NCBI GenBank assembly: GCA_018005585.1
Contig: JAGMZX010000012.1
Location: 25,253-67,049, forward strand
From: Candidatus Hydrogenedentota bacterium
GTDB taxonomy: Bacteria > Hydrogenedentota > Hydrogenedentia > Hydrogenedentales > JAGMZX01
Direction: 5' to 3'
Length of the DNA: 41,797 nt
The translations under genes were made by a program, and so were the position numbers. Below, piece by piece: positions 8,627 through 16,337 of this stretch; within the stretch, counting starts at the first letter, position 1, and the number at the start of each line of letters is the position of its first letter. Under the pieces are notes generated by a model. The model did not search any database. It was not told where the DNA came from and saw nothing but the letters and a program-made list of their open reading frames with translations.

Positions 8627-8632
8627 ATTATA
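8627..8632 (-). promoter_or_regulatory. -10 element for the beta-propeller gene
   Basis: Read on the minus strand, a perfect TATAAT lies about 62 nt before the ATG at 8565, preceded by GTG. The region 16-17 nt further upstream holds only a weak -35 (TTCCGC). Transcription would begin near 8620, giving a leader of about 55 nt. Confidence 0.5.
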
Positions 8633-8744
8633 CACTACCTGCGGGGAAGCGGAACGTTTCATCGAATCCGCGGCCAAGGCGCCCCGTAGTCCGCAACACT
8701 GCCCGGCGACCCATCCCGGGGTAGCCCGGCGCCGCCCGGCCCCT

Positions 8745-11243
8745 TCAGGGCGCGGCGGGTGCAGCCTCGCCTTCCGCGAAGTAAGTGTCGATTCGCTCGC
8801 GCAATGATGCCCGCTCTTCGCCGCCCGCCATGAACCCGAAGTAGGCGATGGCCCGGTCGAGTTCCATCAGGTCGATGAAGAACTGGTAGATGGACCCGGC
8901 GGCCGCCAGTTCGGCGGTAAGCGCGACATTCTGCGCATCGAGCAAGTCAATCGCGGAAGCCCTGCCGCGCGCGTAGCTCTCGCTCACGAGGTCGAGGTTC
9001 TTGCGGGCCGTTTCCTTGCGCTCCTGCGCGCCCGCGATATTCATATAAGACGCGGCGGCCTTGTGCGCGGCAACGCGGATACGCTCCTCAATCTTCTCCT
9101 GCACGGCGCTGCGCTGCAGGTGCAATTCCTCGAGTTTTCTCTCTGCTCGAAGCCGCTCCGCTTTCCGCGCGCCCCCGGCATACAACGGCAGCGACGCATT
9201 CAACCCGATGGACCAGTCCGTGTCCTCCTCCGGCGCGGGCATGAAGAGTCCCGTCAGCGGCGACGCGTCCGCGCCCTCGCCGCCGAAGGCAAGATTGCGT
9301 TTTGCCTCAGCCTGTAACCCGACGGACGGAATGTAGTACGCCCGTTTGGTGGCGGCGAGAAAACGTTCCTGCGCGGCGATGCCTTCGTCCAGTTGCACGA
9401 GTTCCGGGGACCGGGTCAGTCCGTCGCGCACCATGAAATCGCGGAAGCGGTCGAAACTCCGGGGCCGGTCGAGATAACGCACCGCAAATTCGCGCACGGG
9501 CAACAGCAGTTCATCGTCGATGCCGACTTCCTGCGTCGTGAACCCCTCCTCCTGTGGCAGGTGCAGGATACGGTTGAGGTCAATCTCAGCGGCCTCGCGC
9601 ATGGCTGTCGCGTTGGTCACTTCAATGCGCGCGCCCGCGAGCTCGCTCTCCCATCGGTAGACTTCGCCGGGACCCGCCGTGCCGACGTCCTGCCGCACTT
9701 TCGAGAGTCCGAGATGAGTGCGGGTCAGGCGCAGGTTGTTCTTCTGGATGCGTTCAAAGGTTTTCGCGCGCAGCACATTGAAGTACGCGACCGCCGCCCA
9801 TTGCGTTATGTCCAGTTCCAGTCCCGCGTAATCCTGGCGCAACGCTTCCTGAAGCCGCCTCGATATTTCCAGATTCGCGTGGACCTTGTCATCGTACAGC
9901 AGTTGCTGCAGGGTAAGCGAACCCGTCCAGCTCCGCTCCGGCTGGTACGGCGTCGCCGTATCCTCGTCAATCATGATTCCCGTTGTAGACGCGCCCAGGT
10001 GCGGCTTCAGCAGGGCGCGCGCCGCCGCGATGTTCTGCGCGCCGCCTTCCACGGCCTGCTGTTTCGCCGCCAGCTCCAGATTCGCCGCCAGGGCCGTCTC
10101 GACCGCGCCGCGCAAGGTGAGTTCGCGCAGCGCAAGCTGAGCGTCCTCCTGATACAGGTTCGCTTCCGCCAGAGTCGCATATGTCGGCTCATAGCCAATG
10201 GCGCGCGCCGTCGCCATGTTCAACGAAAGCCGCCCGCCCTCCGGAAACGTGACGGGCAGGCGTTCCGGAGCTTCCCCGTCCAGAATCCGCTGCACGTACA
10301 GCGCCACGCGCCGCGCCAGGCGCGTGTCGTCCGCCCCGGGGTGCAAGGACAACAAGATGCCGCGGGCAACCTCGGCTTCGCCCAGCAACGAGAAGCTGGG
10401 CAGTCTGCGCTCAATCAATCCGCGCACCAAGGCTTCGAATTCCGGGCCGGGCATGCGCAAGAGCGGAGCCACGTATACGGCCTCCGTACCCTGCGGCAAC
10501 GCCGCCAGCGCTTCCGATGCCGAGACGTCGACAGGGACCACCGCGATGTCCAGCCCCAGCCCTTCCGTTGCCTGCAGCGCATTGGCCGGAATCGCGGGAA
10601 TACCCTCGATGAGTTCCCGCGCAGCCAGGACGGCGACCTTAGTGAACGGGACCAGGTCGCGGAACGCCTCCAGGTCGCGGCGCAACGGCGCGGGCATGGT
10701 CAGATACACCAGATTCCTGACTCCACTGGCGCCGCCGTCACGCGGCAGCCCCAGCAGTTCGCCGTCCACCACCCGCGCCGCGACCACCGGCTTCGGCAAC
10801 GGCCCGCGCAACGACGCATTCGCCGAAGCCATGAGGCCTACAGCGATCACAATGTCCACCTTCGGTTCGCGCAGCAGACGGTCCAGGTGCGCCTCGACGC
10901 CCGCCATTGTCCAGTCTCCCTCCAAGGCATACGCCTCGGGGAAGGAAACGTCATAGGTCACCTCCAGCAGCGCTGGAATCTCCCGTTGCAGCGTGTCGCG
11001 CAGTTCCGCCCGCTCGACAGGACCGTCCGACACTGTCCCTATCGTCACGGGACGCGCCTCCGGCATCCACTCCGGCAAGGGCGGCAGGTCCACCAACCCC
11101 TCGACGAAAACACTCTCCGGGTTTTCGGGCGACGCGGGAACGGACGGTGTTTCGGGCAAGGGCTGCGCCAAGAGGGCAGCGCCTCCGAAGAGCAGGCAAA
11201 CAACGGCGACAACGACAGCACCTGAGCGGCAGACACGCATCAT
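8745..11243 (-). CDS. fusion of ABC substrate-binding-like domain to TolC-type outer-membrane channel
   Basis: The 832-residue product begins at ATG 11243 (GAGG 9 nt upstream) with a signal peptide (residues 1-27). Residues ~63-355 resemble the TrpX-like ABC_sub_bind family: two alpha/beta lobes, IVIAVGLMASAN near 131-142, a hinge around 200-210, and the characteristic end ILDGEAPERLPVTFPEGGR followed by LNMATARAIGY (320-351). From about 375 (LTLRGAVETALAANLELAAK) to the C-terminus it is an outer-membrane efflux protein: two repeats of long coiled-coil helices with amphipathic strands (GSLTLQQLLYDD, SIGLNASLPLYAGGARKAERL, YARGRASAIDLLDAQN). TolC-type channels are normally about 450 residues without such a domain. 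No periplasmic adaptor or inner-membrane pump gene is adjacent. Function of the fusion is not known to me. Confidence 0.85.
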   Translation of the reverse strand: MMRVCRSGAVVVAVVCLLFGGAALLAQPLPETPSVPASPENPESVFVEGLVDLPPLPEWMPEARPVTIGTVSDGPVERAELRDTLQREIPALLEVTYDVSFPEAYALEGDWTMAGVEAHLDRLLREPKVDIVIAVGLMASANASLRGPLPKPVVAARVVDGELLGLPRDGGASGVRNLVYLTMPAPLRRDLEAFRDLVPFTKVAVLAARELIEGIPAIPANALQATEGLGLDIAVVPVDVSASEALAALPQGTEAVYVAPLLRMPGPEFEALVRGLIERRLPSFSLLGEAEVARGILLSLHPGADDTRLARRVALYVQRILDGEAPERLPVTFPEGGRLSLNMATARAIGYEPTYATLAEANLYQEDAQLALRELTLRGAVETALAANLELAAKQQAVEGGAQNIAAARALLKPHLGASTTGIMIDEDTATPYQPERSWTGSLTLQQLLYDDKVHANLEISRRLQEALRQDYAGLELDITQWAAVAYFNVLRAKTFERIQKNNLRLTRTHLGLSKVRQDVGTAGPGEVYRWESELAGARIEVTNATAMREAAEIDLNRILHLPQEEGFTTQEVGIDDELLLPVREFAVRYLDRPRSFDRFRDFMVRDGLTRSPELVQLDEGIAAQERFLAATKRAYYIPSVGLQAEAKRNLAFGGEGADASPLTGLFMPAPEEDTDWSIGLNASLPLYAGGARKAERLRAERKLEELHLQRSAVQEKIEERIRVAAHKAAASYMNIAGAQERKETARKNLDLVSESYARGRASAIDLLDAQNVALTAELAAAGSIYQFFIDLMELDRAIAYFGFMAGGEERASLRERIDTYFAEGEAAPAAP

Positions 11244-11538
11244 GACAAGCTACCTCTTTCGGGAATGGGCCCATCCTAGCGCGGCGAGGCCGGAACAGTC
11301 CACCGCCATACCTCGCGCCCGGGTAAACATACGTTTGTTTGGATGCCAGGCAACGCGCATGCACGGCCTATTTCTCCGCATATTATGGTAAATCGTGATT
11401 TTTACAAGCAAACTGCGGCAGGAGAAGTCACGCGGAAACCCACACCGACAACTCACGCGTCTAAAATAGCCCGGGAATCGCCATTGCCATGGCCGGCGAA
11501 TAGAAGAGACTGCCGGCCGCCGCTGGAGGGTCGAAAAT
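11244..11538. other. divergent intergenic region, 295 bp
   Basis: It separates the minus-strand TolC fusion from the plus-strand secreted helical protein. Besides the minus-strand promoter and the AAACATACGTTTG dyad noted separately, TAAAAT near 11463-11468 may be a -10 for the plus-strand gene, but lacks a matching -35. No small gene or RNA is evident. Confidence 0.4.
11382..11411 (-). promoter_or_regulatory. candidate promoter of the TolC-fusion gene
   Basis: On the minus strand TTGCTT (11411-11406), an 18-nt spacer and CATAAT (11387-11382) make a reasonable sigma70-type promoter. The leader would be about 130 nt. The leader contains the dyad-like AAACATACGTTTG near 11326-11338, a possible operator. 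Confidence 0.5.
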
Positions 11539-12846
11539 ATGGTTCGCGCCTTGCTTCCATTCCTTTTGCTCAGCGCCTTGGCGCGCGTCGCACCGGCGCA
11601 GCCGTTGACGCTGGAACAGAAGGCCGCCCTTTTTCAATACGATATGGAGGCGCGCTTCCTGTTCGACGGGCAAGCGTTGTGCAAGCTGAAACTGCCCGCG
11701 CCGCAGCGGGATTTCCCCGCGTATAACATGCCGGACAACGCCTATATGACAGGCATGTATCTTGGCGCTTTGTCCATGAAGTATGCCGTGACCGGGGCCG
11801 ACGCCGACCGCATGGCGGCGCGGGGTTCCTTGCAGGCGCTGCATCTGCTGGCTACCGTCAGCGGCAAGCCGGGCCTGCTGGCCCGCGCGGCCTGGCCTGT
11901 GGACCGTCCCATGGATGACGACGGCGAGTGGCGCATTTCAGCGGATGGGAGATACAGGTGGCGCGGCGACGTGAGCACCGACCAGATGGACGGCGTCTTT
12001 TTCGGGTTATCGCTCGCCCATGACTTGATTGCGGACGAGGCAGACCGGGCGCTGATTGCGGCGGACGCCGCGGCGCTTGCGGACCACGTGCTCGAGAACG
12101 GCCTGCGCATCATCGACGCGGACGGCGAACCGACCACCTGGGGCAAGTACAACCCGCAGTATGCACGGCTGCTCGAACCGATGAACACAATCCTGCTGCT
12201 CCAGTTGCTCAAGGTGGCCCATCACGTCACGGGCGAGGCGCGGTTCGGCGAAGCGTACCGCACGTGGGCCATCGACAAGGGCTACGCGCGCACGGCGCTG
12301 CGCGCGCGAAGGTCGCTCGCGCCGACAGTCCCCGGCGCGGTAAATCACTCGGACGACGTACTCCTCTTTCTGGCCTATGAACCCTTGCTGCGCCTTGAGA
12401 CAGATCCCGAGTTGCGCACGGCGTATCTGGAAAGTTTCCGCCGCTCGTGGGAGGGCGCGGGGCGTTTCCCCGGCATGAAACCCGAGGCAAATCCCCTGTA
12501 CTCCTTCCTCGCCGCGAAATACCTGGACGACCCGTCTCAGGTGGCGCCCGGCATCGATACGCTCCGCTGGTTCTCCCTCGACATCAAGTGGAACCGTGAT
12601 ACCATCGCGCGTTACGAGCAGCAGTTCCATTTTACATTTGACCCCGCCGTGTGCAGCCCTGAGCCCGCGCCCAAAGCGCCGGTGCCCATTGATCGCCGCG
12701 AAAAGACCTGGTCCGCCTGGGTGCAAGACCCCTACAACAGCGCGGGGAATCGTTCGAACGAGGAACCCATCGAGTACAATGGCCACGACTACCTGCTCGC
12801 CTACTGGATGGGGCGACACCTTGGCTTCATTCGGGCCGGGGAATGA
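11539..12846 (+). CDS. secreted all-helical protein, six-hairpin-like toroid
   Basis: The 435-residue protein starts at ATG 11539 with GGAGGG 8 nt upstream and carries a signal peptide (VRALLPFLLLSALARVAPAQP). The rest is rich in helix pairs with conserved-looking aromatic and acidic turns: NMPDNAYMTGMYLGALSMKY, WRGDVSTDQMDGVFFGLSLAHDL, WGKYNPQYARLLEPMNTILLLQ, SDDVLLFLAYEPLL and NPLYSFLAAKYL. This pattern suggests an (alpha/alpha)6 toroid such as those of glycosidases or polysaccharide lyases. I do not recognise the specific family and cannot name catalytic residues. The C-terminal region (RSNEEPIEYNGHDYLLAYWMGR) looks like the closing hairpins. It is probably a periplasmic or secreted carbohydrate-active or binding protein. 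Confidence 0.68.
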   Translation: MVRALLPFLLLSALARVAPAQPLTLEQKAALFQYDMEARFLFDGQALCKLKLPAPQRDFPAYNMPDNAYMTGMYLGALSMKYAVTGADADRMAARGSLQALHLLATVSGKPGLLARAAWPVDRPMDDDGEWRISADGRYRWRGDVSTDQMDGVFFGLSLAHDLIADEADRALIAADAAALADHVLENGLRIIDADGEPTTWGKYNPQYARLLEPMNTILLLQLLKVAHHVTGEARFGEAYRTWAIDKGYARTALRARRSLAPTVPGAVNHSDDVLLFLAYEPLLRLETDPELRTAYLESFRRSWEGAGRFPGMKPEANPLYSFLAAKYLDDPSQVAPGIDTLRWFSLDIKWNRDTIARYEQQFHFTFDPAVCSPEPAPKAPVPIDRREKTWSAWVQDPYNSAGNRSNEEPIEYNGHDYLLAYWMGRHLGFIRAGE

Positions 12847-12963
12847 CCTGGTTCGCCGCAATCGGCGCCGGTTCGCGGCAGATGGAACCGCCCCGCATGA
12901 TTCAGGCAGTATCTTGCCCGGCTGGAATGGAATTCGCGAAGAGGGTTCCGGAGGCTGCAGGCC

Positions 12964-13611
12964 GTGCGAACATTGACAACGGCGCAAATTCGCGAGGCGG
13001 ACCGGCGTTGTATCGAGGACATCGGCATCCCCGGCGCCGTATTGATGAATAACGCCGGCATGGCCGTTTACGGGCACTTGCCGCCAACCGGACCCGCGGG
13101 GATTGTGTGCGGCAAGGGCAACAACGGCGGCGACGGCTATGTTGTAGCGCGCCTCGCGCTGCTCGCGGGCAGAGATGCGCGCGTCGTGCTCGTGGCGCGG
13201 CCCGAACAGGTCGCGGGAGACGCCGCCACGTTTCTACGCGTGTTCCAGCGCCTCGGCGGCGTGGTGCAGGCCGTCGACGACGAGCGCGCCGCGGCACGGG
13301 CCGTACGGGGCCTGGCCGGGTGCGCGGTGCTCGTGGACGCCCTGCTCGGCACCGGGATCAGCGGCATTGTGCGCGGCCCCATCCGCGCGGCCATCGAGGC
13401 GTGGCCCAAGGCGCATACCGTTGCGGTGGACATTCCCTCGGGGCTCGACGCCGACACGGGCCAGCCTTGCGGCTGCGCCGTGCGCGCGGATGCCACGGTC
13501 ACGTTCCAATTTGCCAAGCGCGGGTTTCTCGCGCCGGAGGCGCAACCCTATTTAGGGCGTCTTGTCGTGGCCGATATCGGCATTCCGGAATGCTGCGCGG
13601 AAGGGTTTTAA
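12964..13611 (+). CDS. nnrE: NAD(P)H-hydrate epimerase
   Basis: This YjeF_N-domain enzyme epimerises the R form of damaged, hydrated NAD(P)H to the S form so that the dehydratase NnrD can repair it. Visible signatures: GKGNNGGDGYVVARLL-like P-loop region (NNGGDG at 53-58), VDALLGTGISG near 123 and AVDIPSGLDADTG near 153, which carries the catalytic Asp and metal site. At 215 residues it is the stand-alone epimerase domain; the NnrD dehydratase half often fused to it in bacteria is absent and not in this window. The GTG start at 12964 has GGAGG 9 nt upstream. Its stop overlaps the thpR start (TAATG), so the two are translationally coupled. Confidence 0.94.
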   Translation: MRTLTTAQIREADRRCIEDIGIPGAVLMNNAGMAVYGHLPPTGPAGIVCGKGNNGGDGYVVARLALLAGRDARVVLVARPEQVAGDAATFLRVFQRLGGVVQAVDDERAAARAVRGLAGCAVLVDALLGTGISGIVRGPIRAAIEAWPKAHTVAVDIPSGLDADTGQPCGCAVRADATVTFQFAKRGFLAPEAQPYLGRLVVADIGIPECCAEGF

Positions 13612-14189
13612 TGCGCTGCTTTCTTGCGATAGCACTGCCACCGGCCGTGCGGCAGCACTTGGCCTCGCTGCAGGAGCGGCTGCGGCGCGCCCGGGCAAGC
13701 GTATCCTGGCCCCGGGCGGAGAACTTGCATCTCACGCTGCGGTTTCTGGGCGAGACCAGCGAGGAGCAGGCAACGGCAGTCTCGGACATCCTCGTTCCCG
13801 CGCTTGCCGCGTGCATCAGGCCCCAATTGGCCGTGCGCGGCGTGGGCGCATTCCCGCGCCTGGACCGGCCGAGCGTGATATGGACAGGCGTGGAAACGCC
13901 GGGCGCGGCGCTTGCGGCCATTCAGGCCCATTGCGAAGAGGCCGCCAGAACAGCCGGTTCAAAAGCGGAGAAGAAACCTTTTGCCGCGCACATCACGCTG
14001 GGGCGTGTGCGCGATCAGCGCCGTCTTCGGGAACTCGTCCGGTGCCTTCGCGGAGAACACGATTTCAGCGCGGGTGAATTTGCCCCAGTGGCTGTGACAT
14101 TATTCGAGAGCGACTTGACGCCCGGAGGCGCGCTGTATACCCCCTTGCGAGAATTCCCGCTCTATGCAGCATCTGATGACCCTGAATAG
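13611..14189 (+). CDS. thpR: RNA 2',3'-cyclic phosphodiesterase (LigT/ThpR)
   Basis: ThpR opens 2',3'-cyclic phosphate RNA ends to 2'-phosphate and, in vitro, can form 2'-5' linkages. The 192-residue protein shows both catalytic HxTx motifs of the 2H phosphoesterase family: H40-L-T-L and H127-I-T-L, with the typical N-terminal RCFLAIALP strand. The start is ATG 13611, sharing one base with the nnrE stop; the same frame is open upstream through nnrE but carries no family residues there. The 3' end overlaps the YggT-family gene by 26 bp. An RNA ligase gene lies about 10 kb away, so both an RNA-end hydrolase and a ligase are encoded in this window, though not together. Confidence 0.93.
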   Translation: MRCFLAIALPPAVRQHLASLQERLRRARASVSWPRAENLHLTLRFLGETSEEQATAVSDILVPALAACIRPQLAVRGVGAFPRLDRPSVIWTGVETPGAALAAIQAHCEEAARTAGSKAEKKPFAAHITLGRVRDQRRLRELVRCLRGEHDFSAGEFAPVAVTLFESDLTPGGALYTPLREFPLYAASDDPE

Positions 14190-14511
14190 CCTGCTGGCCA
14201 CGGCGCAGCGCGCTTTCCCTCCGGAACTTGTGGAACCGGAACAGGTGGCCATCGCGCCCGCGGCCCAGATCATCAGCGCCATGACCGGGATTCTGCTCAC
14301 GCTTTACATGATGGCGATATTGTTGCGCTGGCTCGGCCCCTGGCTGGAACTCAGCGATCGCGCTCTCTTGATGCGAGGGGCAGCCCGTATAACGGACCCT
14401 CTAATCAGACTGATGCGGCGGATCTTGCCGCCGATGGGACCCATGGATTGGGGGCCGCTGGCCGCGCTCGTGGTGGTCTGGCTGGTGCGGTTGCTCCTGG
14501 TCCGGTACTAA
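14164..14511 (+). CDS. YggT-family membrane protein
   Basis: The 115-residue protein has two hydrophobic segments, IISAMTGILLTLYMMAILLRW (about 36-57) and WGPLAALVVVWLVRLLLV (about 96-113). Between them is the YggT hallmark: an amphipathic stretch ending ITDPLIRLMRRILPPMGPMD. Typical YggT proteins of 95-100 residues or double-length versions sit in the inner membrane and have been linked to osmotic tolerance and to cell-division gene clusters; their molecular role is unclear. It overlaps thpR by 26 bp. An alternative ATG at 14176 would shorten it by four residues. A strong hairpin begins at its stop codon. Confidence 0.88.
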   Translation: MQHLMTLNSLLATAQRAFPPELVEPEQVAIAPAAQIISAMTGILLTLYMMAILLRWLGPWLELSDRALLMRGAARITDPLIRLMRRILPPMGPMDWGPLAALVVVWLVRLLLVRY

Positions 14512-14539
14512 TGCGCGAGCGGAACGCCGCATCGCGCAT
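14511..14539 (+). repeat. 12-bp hairpin between the YggT-family gene and pcm
   Basis: ATGCGCGAGCGG (14511-14522), tetraloop AACG, then CCGC and TCGCGCAT (14527-14539) form a 12-bp stem with a single bulged A. It begins at the last base of the stop codon and ends 18 nt before pcm. No T-run follows, so it is more likely a transcript-stability or attenuation element than an intrinsic terminator. Confidence 0.55.
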
Positions 14540-14557
14540 GTGGGGTAGTGCTGCCGT

Positions 14558-15217
14558 ATGTTCCGAACGTCGCTGGATGCCCTGCGCGAGCAGATGGTCG
14601 AAACGCAGATCGCCAGGCGCGGCGTGCGTGCGCCGGAAGTGCTCGGTGCGATGCGGACCGTTCCACGACACTTGTTTGTGCCGGCGGAATACGAACGCGC
14701 CGCCTATGAAGACCACCCGCTCCAGATCGGCTTCGGCCAGACCATCTCGCAGCCCTACATGGTTGCGGCAATGACCGAACTGCTCGAACTGCGGCCCGAA
14801 GACCGTGTGCTCGAGGTCGGCGCGGGCTCCGGCTATCAGGCAGCCGTTCTGGCAACCCTTGCGCGTGAAGTCATCAGCATTGAGCGCCATCCCGGATTGG
14901 CGGAAAGAGCCGCGGACCGGCTGGCCGGGCTCGGCTACGACAACGCCGTCGTATACTGCGGCGATGGATCACTCGGCTGGCCCGACGAAGCGCCATATGA
15001 CGCGATACTGGTCACCGCGGGCAGCCCGTGCATACCGCACGCGCTCAAGAACCAATTGGCGCCCGGCGGGCGGCTTGTTTGTCCCACAGGCTCTCGGGAC
15101 GTGCAGCGACTTATCAATATCGTGCGGACGGAGACCGGTTTCACGGAAACGTATGGGATAAGCTGCATTTTTGTGCCGTTGATCGGGGAACAAGGCTGGC
15201 CCGAGGACACTTTCTGA
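14558..15217 (+). CDS. pcm: protein-L-isoaspartate O-methyltransferase
   Basis: Pcm methylates abnormal L-isoaspartyl residues with S-adenosylmethionine, starting their repair. The 219-residue length is normal. Family signatures are MVETQIARRGV near 13, VPRHLFVP near 35, GFGQTISQPYMVA near 58 (the substrate-side motif) and the SAM-binding LEVGAGSGYQAAVLA near 85. The later parts, YCGDGSLGWP and ILVTAGSPCIP followed by LAPGGRLVCP, also match. The ATG at 14558 is taken as start; the family core would tolerate starting at Met13. It closes the nnrE-thpR-yggT family-pcm run, a set of small damage-repair genes, and ends 16 bp from the convergent radical SAM gene. Confidence 0.96.
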   Translation: MFRTSLDALREQMVETQIARRGVRAPEVLGAMRTVPRHLFVPAEYERAAYEDHPLQIGFGQTISQPYMVAAMTELLELRPEDRVLEVGAGSGYQAAVLATLAREVISIERHPGLAERAADRLAGLGYDNAVVYCGDGSLGWPDEAPYDAILVTAGSPCIPHALKNQLAPGGRLVCPTGSRDVQRLINIVRTETGFTETYGISCIFVPLIGEQGWPEDTF

Positions 15218-15233
15218 GGCAGCATATGCCTGT

Positions 15234-16337
15234 TCAGATGGTTTTCACGCCCCCGCGCCGCCAGGTAGTCCAGCGCGATCCCACGAGATTCCACAACGGA
15301 AAGTTGAGACGCGGTTCGTAGTAGCAGACGTAGTAGTTGCGCGTGCACCGGTCGCAGTCGCGCAGTTCCCGCAGCTTGGCCTGATACTCCGGCGAGGCAA
15401 GCGTCTCCGCGACGGGGCGGCCGCTCCAGTCGAACCCGTCGGTCCAATTCATGCCTTCGAGGCAGGGGAAAAGGGCGTTCCCGTAACTTTCGAGGTGATG
15501 GCAGCCATAGATGCATGCCGCGCGGCGCAACAGGAGATTTTCCGGTTGCAGCATGAACGCCAGATAATTGCGCAAGAAGGTCTTTGAATTTACCACGTGC
15601 GGCGCCGCAATCAACTGGCCGACCGCGGCCGTCAGCGTCTGCTGTTCCTCGGGAGACAAGCGCCTGCGATAGGGGTCCGCCGGGTCCGTCACTTCGAGTC
15701 CGGGATGGTCGTTCTTGGGCTGCACCTTGATTTCCACGCCGAGCTCGCGCGCCAGGTTCACTACATACCGAGCATGTTGCGGTTCGGTCGGACTCAGGAT
15801 GGTGTTCATGACGATGCGCGTGCGCGGCGCATGCGCCCGGACGCATTCGATCGCGCGCAGCACGCCGCGATAGGACCCTTCCATCCCGCGCACGACATCA
15901 TGCACGGCTTCGGGACCGTCGAGGCTGAAGCTGATCTCAGAGACGCGCGCGTCGGCCAGTTGGTGTGCCCGGTCCTCATTCATCAAGTAGCCGTTGGACA
16001 CGACGTGGGTGTAGAGGATGCCGCACTCTTTCGCGTAGCCGAGCAGCGGGATGGTGTAGGGTACGGCAAGCGGTTCGCCGCCGCTGATGGACAGATACAC
16101 CAGCTTGAGCGCGCCAAGCTGGCGGATGCGTGCGCGGGCGTCCTCCTCGCGCACGGTCTTCGGCGGGCGCACACGCCAGATGTTGCAGAAATGACACTTG
16201 AGATTGCACGCGCTTGTGATGTAGAGGCCGCACGCGAGCGGCGTGGCCCGCCGGAAGAGCAGGTAGCGCACGTGCCAGCGCGCCATACGGTACGCGAAGG
16301 GCAGGAGCGGCATGCGCGGGATCAGGATTCGGAGCAC
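15234..16337 (-). CDS. radical SAM protein with C-terminal cysteine-rich (SPASM-like) region
   Basis: The 367-residue protein carries the radical SAM cluster motif C44-NLK-C48-HF-C51, followed by LSISGGEPL (the GGEP SAM contact) and EISFSLDGPEAVHDVVRG. The C-terminal part has further cysteines (AACIYGCHH, LFPCLEGMNW and CDRCTRNYYVCYYEP), consistent with an auxiliary iron-sulphur site as in SPASM/twitch proteins. The N-terminus (YRMARWHVRYLLFRRATPLACGLYI) resembles membrane-associated radical SAM enzymes of envelope or lipid pathways. Substrate is not deducible. It is the last gene of an operon with two glycosyltransferases, overlapping the GT9 gene by 16 bp, so a role in modifying the same glycan or lipid is a reasonable inference. 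Confidence 0.87.
   Translation of the reverse strand: MLRILIPRMPLLPFAYRMARWHVRYLLFRRATPLACGLYITSACNLKCHFCNIWRVRPPKTVREEDARARIRQLGALKLVYLSISGGEPLAVPYTIPLLGYAKECGILYTHVVSNGYLMNEDRAHQLADARVSEISFSLDGPEAVHDVVRGMEGSYRGVLRAIECVRAHAPRTRIVMNTILSPTEPQHARYVVNLARELGVEIKVQPKNDHPGLEVTDPADPYRRRLSPEEQQTLTAAVGQLIAAPHVVNSKTFLRNYLAFMLQPENLLLRRAACIYGCHHLESYGNALFPCLEGMNWTDGFDWSGRPVAETLASPEYQAKLRELRDCDRCTRNYYVCYYEPRLNFPLWNLVGSRWTTWRRGGVKTI

Noticed and set aside
9393-11225. 610-codon open frame on the plus strand, opposite the TolC fusion gene
   Set aside because: It is Arg/Gln/His/Val rich with no recognisable domain, and the minus strand has a signal peptide and two known domains. Long antisense frames are expected in GC-rich genes.
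13107-13610. Upstream extension of thpR through nnrE
   Set aside because: The same frame is open, but the 2H phosphoesterase begins at the ATG in the TAATG overlap, and the earlier text is Arg-rich shadow of nnrE.
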